A DNA stretch of 64,000 nucleotides. It comes from an uncultured Victivallales bacterium. Lineage in GTDB: Bacteria; Verrucomicrobiota; Lentisphaeria; Victivallales; UBA1829. The translations under genes were made by a program, and so were the position numbers. This document shows positions 9,172 through 16,856 of this stretch, in pieces; positions within the stretch are counted from its first letter, which is position 1, and the number at the start of each line of letters is the position of its first letter. The DNA is taken from positions 42,451 to 106,450 of the forward strand of contig CALXRI010000011.1 in assembly GCA_944390795.1 (NCBI GenBank). The letters are read 5' to 3'. The notes under the pieces were generated by a model. It was not told the DNA's origin and made no database searches. It worked only from the letters and a program-made list of their open reading frames with translations.

Positions 9172-9887
9172 AACGGAAAACGGCGCTGTGCGCTCTTTGC
9201 GCCGCGGCTGCGCTTGCCGGCAGTGCGGAAGACAAACTGTCCTTTGTAAAACCCGCGGAGACCCGTTCCGCAGGAAAAAAGGGCAATGAATATCTGATCT
9301 CATGCATCGGGAACAGCATAACCCGTCACGGCTTTAACGAACAGACCATTCGGGAACTGGGGTGGGGACGGGAATGCGGCATGGCCGCCTCGTCCGAGAA
9401 AAACGACTATGCGCATCTTCTGGCGGATCAAGTTCAGAAACTGTTTCCCGAGCGGAAAGTCCGGCTGATTTTCAACCGGGCGGATCCGGAGAGCGATCTG
9501 ATTGTCTGGCAGGGCGGCGAGCACGATGTCCTGCCGGAAAAACTGGCGACCTTCGAGCGCAGACTGACGGAACGTCTGCGGGAATATCTCCGGATTACGC
9601 CGCATGTGATTGTCATCGGGATCTGGAATCCCGTCTGCCGGGAAGAGTTCAGGGAGTGCACGGCCTCCTTTTATCCGAGGGCGGCAAAACAGGTGGAAGC
9701 CATTGAGAAAAAGGTATGCCGGAATCTGGGTGTTCCTTTTGCAGAAGTTTCGAAGTATGAGAATGATCCGGCAAACACCGGCAGCGGCGGAGTCGCCGGC
9801 GTGCGCTGGCACCCGAACGACAACGGCATGAGGCGCTATGCGGAGGCGGCATTCCGCGCCTTTCTGGAAACCGCGAGCCGGAAGTGA
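9168..9887 (+). CDS. Secreted SGNH/GDSL-type hydrolase
   Basis: This 239-residue protein has a signal peptide (MKRKTALCALCAAAALAGSA) and the block I motif CIGNSITRHG with the nucleophile Ser at about residue 50. The C-terminal block has WHPNDNGMRRYAEA with the catalytic His. The block III position reads GGEHD where GxND is usual, so the oxyanion-hole Asn appears replaced, and the Asp three residues before the His is not obvious. The fold assignment is good but the activity may be unusual. Such enzymes often deacetylate glycans or act as esterases. Its ATG overlaps the stop of the upstream gene (ATGA), which indicates translational coupling in operon A. Confidence 0.85.
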   Translation: MKRKTALCALCAAAALAGSAEDKLSFVKPAETRSAGKKGNEYLISCIGNSITRHGFNEQTIRELGWGRECGMAASSEKNDYAHLLADQVQKLFPERKVRLIFNRADPESDLIVWQGGEHDVLPEKLATFERRLTERLREYLRITPHVIVIGIWNPVCREEFRECTASFYPRAAKQVEAIEKKVCRNLGVPFAEVSKYENDPANTGSGGVAGVRWHPNDNGMRRYAEAAFRAFLETASRK

Positions 9888-9957
9888 ATGAAGACACCGC
9901 CCCCCCTGCGGGAGAGGAAGAATAAGAGGGAAATCCGTCCGAAATCAGGCGGGACTC

Positions 9958-9985
9958 TTGCAGGAACGGAAAAGATGATTATATT
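9958..9985 (+). promoter_or_regulatory. Promoter of the GH78/GH63/GH16 sub-operon
   Basis: TTGCAG (9958-9963) and TATATT (9980-9985) are spaced by 16 bases and lie 31 bases before the GH78 start. This suggests that the four enzyme genes can be transcribed separately from the upstream secreted proteins. Confidence 0.55.
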
Positions 9986-10015
9986 AAAAACGGAAATATC
10001 TTTCGGAGAGAAATC

Positions 10016-12247
10016 ATGGAACCATTGCAAAATGACCGCGAGTGGACAGGACGCTGGATCGGTGCCGGATTCCTGCACAATGAGTCCGGTGCGCCTTCCC
10101 GGCCCGCGCCCCTTTTCAGAAGATCGTTTTCCCTGAACGGACGGGGAAAGAGGGCGGAGGTCTTTTTCTGCGGGCTGGGCTGGTCGGAATTGTATCTGAA
10201 CGGGGAAAAAGTCGGCGACGCGGTGCTCTCGCCATGCGTCACGCAGTATGACCGCCGGGCGCGCTATCTTCGCTACGATGTGACACGGCTTCTCCGCAGA
10301 GGGGAGAATGTTTTCGGGGCAATTCTCGGGAACGGATGGTATGACTGCTCCACCGGAGAGGTCTGGCATTTTGACAAGGCGCCCTGGCAGGACTATCCGA
10401 AACTGCTTTTCGAGCTTGTCATTGACGGCCGCACCGTGCTTGTCTCCGATGACTCCTGGCAATGTCTGCGCTCCGAGGGACCCGTTCGTTTCAATGAATT
10501 GCGCAACGGCGAAAATTATGACGCCCGCAGAGAGATCCCCGGCTGGGCGGCTCCCGGCTTCCGGGAGTCCGCTCAATGGACTTCCGCCCGTGTCGTCCCC
10601 GGTCCGGGAGGCGTCATGACGGAGCAGACCATGCCTCCCTGCAAAGTCATGAAACGTCTTGCTGTCTCCGCATGCTTTCCGTCTGTTTCTGGAGGGAGGA
10701 TTTACGATCTCGGGCAGAATATCACAGGCTGGGCGCGGATCCGGGTCAAAGGAGAAGCCGGCGCAAAGATCACGCTCGCCTATGCGGAAAGAATCAGCGC
10801 TTACAAGGATCAGATTCTCCCGGAGAAGATTGCTTCCTTTGTCAGGACCGGAGCCTTTCAGACGGATTCCTACATCCTTTCCGGAAACGGCATCGAGGAG
10901 TGGGAACCTCGTTTCACCTATCACGGGTTCCGTTATGTGGAAGTCCGCATTGAAGGGATGGCGGAAATGCTGGAACTGCAGGGATGTCTGGTGCACACCG
11001 CATTCGACAAACTGACAGAATTTGAAAGTTCCGACCCTGTTCTGAACAGCCTGCATGCATGCACCTTATGGAGCTTCGTGGACAATTTCACAGGAATTCC
11101 GACCGACTGTCCGCACCGCGAGAAAAACGGCTGGACCGGTGACGCTCTGATGGCGGCGGAAACGGGTCTCTTCCATTTTTCCATGGCGTCCAGTTATCAC
11201 GACTGGCTGCAGACAATGGCCGATGCGCAGCGTCCGAACGGACAGCTTCCCGGCATCGTGCCGACCGCCGGCTGGGGATTCAACTGGGGGTCCGGCCCCG
11301 CATGGGACAGCGCATTTCTCCTGATCCCATGGTATGTCTATCTTTATACCGGCGAAACGCGCATCATCGAGGAAAATTACGAGGCGATGCGCCGCTATAT
11401 CGACTTCTGCGGAACCATGGCGAAAAATCACATTCTGGACTTCGGACTCGGCGACTGGTGCCATCCGGATATTTCCCGGATGGCCGATGTCCGCATCACC
11501 TCGACCGGCTATTATTATGCGGATGTCATGGCGATGGCCCGGTATGCGAAACTGCTCGGGCGCCCGCGCGACGAGGCCGCTTTCCGAAAACTGGGAAGCG
11601 CGATTGCAACATCCTTCAACGCGGCCTTTTACAACGGCGGCGGGTCCTACGGAAAAGACGAGATGACCTCGCTTGGATGTGCGCTTTATCAGGGACTCTG
11701 TCCTGCGTCGGAGACTGCAAAAACGGCGGAAAGACTCGATGCGCTCGTCCGGGAGAACCGCTGCCGTGCGGATTTCGGCATTCTCGGAGCAAAATATGTG
11801 CCCCGGGCGCTGGCCGAACACGGATATCCGGAAACGGCATACCGCCTGATCACTCAGCCGGCTTTTCCCGGATGGGCGGACTGGATCAATCACGGCGCGA
11901 CGACGCTGTGGGAGACCTGGAGCGGGGACTCCTCGCAGAATCATATCATGTTCGGCGATATCGCCGCCTGGATGATTCAATATCTGGGCGGCATTGTTCC
12001 GGATGAGGATCATCCGGGATTTTCCGAACTCAAAATCCGCCCCTTCGCGCCTCAGGAACTGTCCCGTCTCCATGTCAGGCGGAAGATTCCCGGCGGAGAG
12101 CTTGATGTGGCTTGGACCAGGAAACGCGGTGATTTTCAGCTGACCGTATCCATTCCGGCAGGGATTCCCTGTCATGTCCGGCTGCCGGACGGAAGCGTTC
12201 ATCGGCAGACCGTCGCGCGGCGGCATTACCGCTGCAAACTCGGGTGA
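10016..12247 (+). CDS. Alpha-L-rhamnosidase, GH78
   Basis: This 743-residue enzyme should release terminal alpha-L-rhamnose from plant glycans or glycosides. The N-terminal part has the GH78 lectin-like domain (GWSELYLNGEKVGDAVLSP, YLRYDVTRLLRRGENVFGA). The (alpha/alpha)6 barrel carries the family signature DCPHREKNGWTGDALM near residue 362, with its conserved acidic residues, and TTLWETWSGDSSQNHIMFG near residue 625, which contains the conserved Glu. A beta-sandwich closes the protein. There is no signal peptide, so it is probably cytoplasmic and acts on imported oligosaccharides. An RBS CGGAG precedes the ATG. It heads a group of four intracellular glycosidases and has its own promoter. Confidence 0.92.
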   Translation: MEPLQNDREWTGRWIGAGFLHNESGAPSRPAPLFRRSFSLNGRGKRAEVFFCGLGWSELYLNGEKVGDAVLSPCVTQYDRRARYLRYDVTRLLRRGENVFGAILGNGWYDCSTGEVWHFDKAPWQDYPKLLFELVIDGRTVLVSDDSWQCLRSEGPVRFNELRNGENYDARREIPGWAAPGFRESAQWTSARVVPGPGGVMTEQTMPPCKVMKRLAVSACFPSVSGGRIYDLGQNITGWARIRVKGEAGAKITLAYAERISAYKDQILPEKIASFVRTGAFQTDSYILSGNGIEEWEPRFTYHGFRYVEVRIEGMAEMLELQGCLVHTAFDKLTEFESSDPVLNSLHACTLWSFVDNFTGIPTDCPHREKNGWTGDALMAAETGLFHFSMASSYHDWLQTMADAQRPNGQLPGIVPTAGWGFNWGSGPAWDSAFLLIPWYVYLYTGETRIIEENYEAMRRYIDFCGTMAKNHILDFGLGDWCHPDISRMADVRITSTGYYYADVMAMARYAKLLGRPRDEAAFRKLGSAIATSFNAAFYNGGGSYGKDEMTSLGCALYQGLCPASETAKTAERLDALVRENRCRADFGILGAKYVPRALAEHGYPETAYRLITQPAFPGWADWINHGATTLWETWSGDSSQNHIMFGDIAAWMIQYLGGIVPDEDHPGFSELKIRPFAPQELSRLHVRRKIPGGELDVAWTRKRGDFQLTVSIPAGIPCHVRLPDGSVHRQTVARRHYRCKLG

Positions 12248-12377
12248 TCCGGCGCTGGACTTCCCTTATGGGGCGCTGTCTGCGCGCCGGAGGCGTTTCC
12301 ATGGGGGCCGCATTTCATTCCGCAGGTCCTCTTTCATGCGAAACGGTTTCCAGAACGAAATGCAAGGAGAAAACCTC

Positions 12378-13640
12378 ATGAATTCATTTGAAGAAAACTA
12401 CCGTCTGGTTGCCGACTTTATCTCGTCAGCTTTTTCCGAAACGCTGAAGGAGCCGGAAGGTGCCATCAGACACCCTTTTGTTTCCCCGGGCGGCCCTTAC
12501 TCCGGAACGCTGTGGGACTGGGACTCCTACTGGACCCTTCTGGCCGTCCTTTCCGTTTCCGAACGGCGCGGCGACCATGAAATGCTCCGGAAGGTCGAGC
12601 CTTATGCCAAAGGGACTTTTTTCAATTTTCTGGAGCATCAGGGAGAGGACGGGGCGCTTCCGATCCTGATTCAGTCCGACGACGAGGATCCCTTCGACTG
12701 TCTGAAATCGCCCGGAAACAATATGGCAAAGCCGTTTCTTGCCCAGACCGGACAGCTTCTGATGAAGTGCGGCATGCTGGCGCCGGAGGATTTCCGGGAG
12801 AGGATTTATCAGATCCGCGCCTTTCACCAGTGCTATGAAAGGCGGTATCTGCATCCGGAAACGGGACTGGTTGTCTGGGCGAAGGACTGGGGAATCGGAG
12901 TGGACGACGATCCGGCCGTATGGGGGCGTCCTGAAAGATCCTGCGCATCCATTTTTCTGAACGTCTTTCTTTACCGCGACTATCTTGCCGCCGCCGCACT
13001 CTGCGATGCCGTGGGACGCCCCGATTATTCCGCGGAATATCGGGAAAAGGCCGGCGGAATCGCCGCCGCACTGCTCAAATACTGCTGGGATGAAAGGGAA
13101 AAGGCGTTTTTCTCCGTGGATGTGCAGTGCCGTGCGAATCTTTCGCATCACCGCATCTGGGGGACCTTGAATTTCAAGCTGGATCCCTTCTGGCATTGCC
13201 TGCGGTTGAAGATTCTTTCCTGGAACTGCATTCTTCCCTTCTGGGCCGGCATCGGGTCGCGGGAACAGTTCGATTCCTTTGTCCGGGAAAATCTGACGCA
13301 GGAGCGTCTCTGGAGCGGATTCGGCATCCGCTCCCTTTCCCGTGAGGAACCCATGTATGCGCCGGAGGTCGCCCGCGGAAATCCGAGCAACTGGCTCGGA
13401 CCGGTCTGGATCGTCGCCAACTACATCGTATGGGAGACGCTCGGGGATCGCGGATACGGGGAACTTGCGGGATCTCTGGCGGACGCGGTCATCGGCCTTC
13501 TCGCCGGAGATCTCCGCAGAACGGGAATGTTTCACGAGTATTACTCTCCGGAAACCGGCCTTGGCGTCTGCGGACCGCATTTCATGAGCTGGAACGCCCT
13601 GGCCGCCCTGATGGAAAAAGGTCCCGGCCGGGCACGCTGA
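12378..13640 (+). CDS. GH63/trehalase-superfamily glycosidase
   Basis: This 420-residue protein has the (alpha/alpha)6 barrel features of the MGH1-type GH63 and trehalase group: GTLWDWDSYWTLLAV near the N-terminus, KDWGIGVDDDPAVWGRPE in the middle (position of the general acid Asp), and NPSNWLGPVWIVANYIVWET in the C-terminal half (equivalent of the conserved GP-x-W-x3-NY segment). The exact substrate cannot be read from the sequence; alpha-glucosides or mannosyl-glycerate-like substrates are possible. The ATG at 12378 has an AAGGAGAAAACC site upstream; an in-frame ATG at 12174 inside the previous gene is rejected. There is no signal peptide. It sits 130 bases after the GH78 gene and 31 bases before the GH16 gene. 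Confidence 0.85.
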   Translation: MNSFEENYRLVADFISSAFSETLKEPEGAIRHPFVSPGGPYSGTLWDWDSYWTLLAVLSVSERRGDHEMLRKVEPYAKGTFFNFLEHQGEDGALPILIQSDDEDPFDCLKSPGNNMAKPFLAQTGQLLMKCGMLAPEDFRERIYQIRAFHQCYERRYLHPETGLVVWAKDWGIGVDDDPAVWGRPERSCASIFLNVFLYRDYLAAAALCDAVGRPDYSAEYREKAGGIAAALLKYCWDEREKAFFSVDVQCRANLSHHRIWGTLNFKLDPFWHCLRLKILSWNCILPFWAGIGSREQFDSFVRENLTQERLWSGFGIRSLSREEPMYAPEVARGNPSNWLGPVWIVANYIVWETLGDRGYGELAGSLADAVIGLLAGDLRRTGMFHEYYSPETGLGVCGPHFMSWNALAALMEKGPGRAR

Positions 13641-13671
13641 AAATCATGTGTCATTGAAAAAGGAGTTTTCC

Positions 13672-14460
13672 ATGAAAGAGATTCTTCCCGCAATCCCGCT
13701 GCCGGACAATTACAAGCTGAACGAGGCGTTCTCCGACGATTTCGATGGGGACAGACTGGATGAAAGCAAATGGAATCCGCTCTGCCCCTGGTTTCTGGGA
13801 CGGCTCGGCGCTTTTTACTTCGATCCCGGAAATGTCGCCGTGAAAGACGGTCTCCTGCGTCTGAGTGCCCGCATGCCGGAAAGGGGATCCGCGCCGCTGC
13901 AGCACCGGCTGACGCATTCGGACCGTTTTTCCACGGCATTCGTCCAGAGCCGCGAACGGATCCGTTACGGATATTTCGAAACACGGTGCCGGTGCATGAA
14001 GGCCAATGTCTGCAATGCCTTCTGGCTCCACGATCCCCTGGATCCTCCCGCAAAATGGCTGAAGGGGGATTTTTCCGAGGAAATCGACATCTTTGAAGTG
14101 TTCGGCAATCCCGCAGCTGAATCGCGAAGACGGGAGTATCTCATGACAATCCATAAATATTTCACCCCCTACATCGAAGCGACCGGCAACGCCGACAGCG
14201 AGGCGAAGGGAAGTTCCGTGCATCTTCCCTTCGAGTTTTATGAGGATTTTCACCGCTATTCCCTTCTCTGGACTCCGGAAAAACTCTCCTGGTATGCGGA
14301 CGGCAGACTCCTGTATGAACTGCCGAACACGTATCATTTCCGCGCGATGCATCTGAATTTCGACTGCGAGGTCATGCTCTGGGAGGGAATCCCGTCGGCG
14401 GAGGATCTGCCCGCGGAATTTGACATTGACTATGTGCGCGTCTGGCAGGCAGAGTCCTGA
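13672..14460 (+). CDS. Glycoside hydrolase family 16 protein (first copy)
   Basis: This 262-residue protein is a GH16 beta-jelly-roll enzyme or transglycosylase. The family active-site signature E-[IV]-D-x-x-E appears as EEIDIFEVFG with both catalytic Glu present. Around it are DDFDGDRLDESKWNP near the N-terminus and YSLLWTPEKLSWYADGRLLYE after the active site, then FDIDYVRVWQ at the C-terminus. GH16 enzymes cut beta-glucans, agars, carrageenans or porphyrans; the substrate is not evident here. No signal peptide is seen, which is unusual for GH16. The ATG at 13672 has AAGGAG upstream. It is followed by a second, divergent GH16 gene. Confidence 0.93.
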   Translation: MKEILPAIPLPDNYKLNEAFSDDFDGDRLDESKWNPLCPWFLGRLGAFYFDPGNVAVKDGLLRLSARMPERGSAPLQHRLTHSDRFSTAFVQSRERIRYGYFETRCRCMKANVCNAFWLHDPLDPPAKWLKGDFSEEIDIFEVFGNPAAESRRREYLMTIHKYFTPYIEATGNADSEAKGSSVHLPFEFYEDFHRYSLLWTPEKLSWYADGRLLYELPNTYHFRAMHLNFDCEVMLWEGIPSAEDLPAEFDIDYVRVWQAES

Positions 14461-14494
14461 GACGGCGGAAATATTCAGAAAAAGGGTGTCCGAA

Positions 14495-15304
14495 ATGAAT
14501 CTGAATCATGCGGAAAGCATTCTTCCGAAGGGAAAAAAATGGAAACTTGTCTGGCATGACGAATTCGACGGGACGGAACTGGATTTGTCCAAATGGAGTT
14601 TCCGCCGTCATCTGCTGCATCGGCGTTTTGAGACTTACACGGACCGCGCGGTCTGGCTGGATGGAAACAGCATTGCCCATTTTCAGGTGCTGGAAAAAGA
14701 TGGACACTATTTCTCCTCCCAGCTGCAGACGGGGGAGAATTATCTGGACCGCCCGGGGGAGGGCGAGTGGCCGGTCGCTCCGTTCTCCGCTCCGAAGTTC
14801 CTGCATAAATACGGATATTACGAATGCCGCTGCAAGCTGCCGGTGCAGACGGGACGATGGTGCGCCTTCTGGCTTCAGTCCCCGGTGATCGGCAGTTCCC
14901 CCTGTCCCGAGAAGAGCGGGGTTGAGATCGACGTGATGGAGACCTTTTCGGATTACAACGTCATCAGCAACACGGTCATTTCCCATAACACGCACTGGAA
15001 CGGTTACGGAGCGGATCACTGTTCGGGAGGACTCCACGCATACCGCCTGAAGCCTTCCGCGGACGGATTTCACCACTTCGGCGTCGACTGGTCAAGGAGC
15101 GGGTATGTCTTCTATGTGGATGGCGAGGTCAGCTGGATTTCGGACGATCCCGTTTCCGACACGGAGCAGTTCCTTGTGATTTCAACGGAATGCGACGGAT
15201 ACCGCGGCAAAGACGCGAAACCCGCGGAGGCGCTGAAGCAAATCCGTCTGCCGGATGATTTCCTTGTGGATTTCATCCGGGTTTATGACGAAGTGCCGGA
15301 ATGA
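14495..15304 (+). CDS. Glycoside hydrolase family 16 protein (second copy)
   Basis: This 269-residue GH16 protein shows LVWHDEFDGTELDLSKWSF at the N-terminus, the catalytic signature VEIDVMETFSD with both Glu, FHHFGVDWSRSGYVFYVDGE and a terminal DFLVDFIRVYDE. It is clearly diverged from the gene before it, so the pair is an old duplication or two separate acquisitions. The ATG at 14495 is chosen at the point where family similarity begins; earlier in-frame starts lie within the upstream gene. No signal peptide is visible, so it may act on imported glycan in the cytoplasm. It is the last gene of locus A, facing the antiporter gene across 119 bases. Confidence 0.93.
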   Translation: MNLNHAESILPKGKKWKLVWHDEFDGTELDLSKWSFRRHLLHRRFETYTDRAVWLDGNSIAHFQVLEKDGHYFSSQLQTGENYLDRPGEGEWPVAPFSAPKFLHKYGYYECRCKLPVQTGRWCAFWLQSPVIGSSPCPEKSGVEIDVMETFSDYNVISNTVISHNTHWNGYGADHCSGGLHAYRLKPSADGFHHFGVDWSRSGYVFYVDGEVSWISDDPVSDTEQFLVISTECDGYRGKDAKPAEALKQIRLPDDFLVDFIRVYDEVPE

Positions 15305-15422
15305 ACCGCCCCGGTGCGGAGGTATGCCGTAAATCGGAAATTATGCCTGCGGCGGCCGGGGTGTTCCGCGGAACCGGAGCAGGATTTCCTTGGCAGATCC
15401 CTCCCGCAGAGTGCGGAAAAAC

Positions 15423-16769
15423 TCAGAGGATCATGCCTGCGATCCAGCCGGCGGCGAGCAGCGGAAGATTGTAGTGGAGGAAGGTCGGAATCACGGAATC
15501 GTAAATGTGGTCGTGCTGTCCGTCCGCATTGAGTCCTGCGGTCGGTCCCAGCACCGATTCCGAGACCGGAGATCCCGCATCCCCCAGTGCGCCCGCGACG
15601 CCGACAATCGCAAGGGTCGCGGCGGGAGAAATTCCCAGTTTCATGCAGAGCGGAACGTAAATTGCCGCAATCAGCGGCACGGTTGAAAAGGAGGAGCCGA
15701 TTCCCATCGTGATGACCAGACCGATCACAAGCATCAGGAACACAGCGAGTCCGCGATAGTCTCCAATGGCTTCCGAGACCGTTTTCACCAGCGTGTCCAC
15801 GCTTCCCGTCGCCTTCATGACTTCCGCAAAACCGCTTGCCGCGATCATGACGATGCCGATTCCGCCCATCAGACTGATCCCGTGCGTAAAGACATCCTGC
15901 GTGTCGCGGAGACGGATCGTGCGCGCAATGACGAATACCAGAATCGCCGCCACCGAGGCGATCACAAGCGAATCCAGCCAGAGCTGTCCCGCCAGCGCCA
16001 CCGCGATTGCGACAGCTCCCGCTGCAACATTGCGCGGTCTGATTTCCCGCGGCTCCTGGGATTCCACGGCATTTCCTGTTTCCGCCGCAGCATAGTCGCG
16101 CGGCTTGCGGTAGGAGAAAAAGACCGCAATCAGGAGTCCCGCGACCATTCCGAGCGCCGGAATCAGCATGGCTCCCGGCGCAAGCGAGGGATCAACGGAA
16201 AGTCCATTCGAATTCAGATTGCCGATCAGAATCGTGTTCAGGTAAATCTTGCCGAATCCGACCGGCAGGAACATGTAAGGCGTAATGAGCCCGAAGGTCA
16301 GAATGCAGGCGACCGCACGGCGGTCAAGACGGATCCTCTCAAACACCGGGAGCAGCGGCGGAATCAGCACAGGAATGAAGGCGATATGCACCGGGATCAG
16401 ATTCTGCGAGGAGATCGAAATCAGCGTGAGAATCAGAAGTAGCGTGTATTTGAAGACGAACAGCTTCTTCGGCGTGACCTCTCCGCCGATCCGCTTGAAA
16501 AGCTCCCGCGCGATGAGCTCCGTGACGCCGGAGCGCGAAATCGCAATGGAAAACGCGCCGAGCATGGCGTAGTTGAATGCAATCGGCGCTCCGTTGCCGA
16601 GCCCGGCCGTGAAAGATTTCATTGCGCTCAGACCGTCCATGCCCGCAAGCATGCCGCCGCAAAGCGCGGCGATCACGATGGAAAACACGACGTTCAGGCG
16701 CAGTGCGGACAACACCAGCAGAATGACCACTGAAAGCAGAACGGGATTCGTGCAGAAATCTGTCAGCAT
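15423..16769 (-). CDS. Na+/H+ antiporter family membrane protein (YuiF-like)
   Basis: This 448-residue integral membrane protein has about 11-12 hydrophobic segments, beginning with TNPVLLSVVILLVLSALRL. Its hallmarks match the Na+/H+ antiporter group that includes Bacillus YuiF: FNYAMLGAFSIAISRSGVTE, IPVHIAFIPVLIPPLLPVF, GIGSSFSTVPLIAAIYVPL and GDAGSPVSESVLGPTAGL near the C-terminus. Members exchange sodium and protons or carry amino acids; the substrate is not certain. It lies 88 bases downstream of purL on the same strand and may be read through from it, though a hairpin-rich gap separates them. Confidence 0.88.
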   Translation of the reverse strand: MLTDFCTNPVLLSVVILLVLSALRLNVVFSIVIAALCGGMLAGMDGLSAMKSFTAGLGNGAPIAFNYAMLGAFSIAISRSGVTELIARELFKRIGGEVTPKKLFVFKYTLLLILTLISISSQNLIPVHIAFIPVLIPPLLPVFERIRLDRRAVACILTFGLITPYMFLPVGFGKIYLNTILIGNLNSNGLSVDPSLAPGAMLIPALGMVAGLLIAVFFSYRKPRDYAAAETGNAVESQEPREIRPRNVAAGAVAIAVALAGQLWLDSLVIASVAAILVFVIARTIRLRDTQDVFTHGISLMGGIGIVMIAASGFAEVMKATGSVDTLVKTVSEAIGDYRGLAVFLMLVIGLVITMGIGSSFSTVPLIAAIYVPLCMKLGISPAATLAIVGVAGALGDAGSPVSESVLGPTAGLNADGQHDHIYDSVIPTFLHYNLPLLAAGWIAGMIL

Positions 16770-16856
16770 GGGAGTTTTCGCGGATTATGAGCGGCAGGGA
16801 CGGATTGTCACGGAAAAGCCGTCCCGTTTCCGGAAACGGCTTCCCCGCAGTCCGGA

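Noticed and set aside
16790..16850. GC-rich hairpins between purL and the antiporter gene as a terminator
   Set aside because: Several overlapping stems can be drawn (for example around GTTTCCGGAAAC), but none is followed by a T tract on the minus strand.
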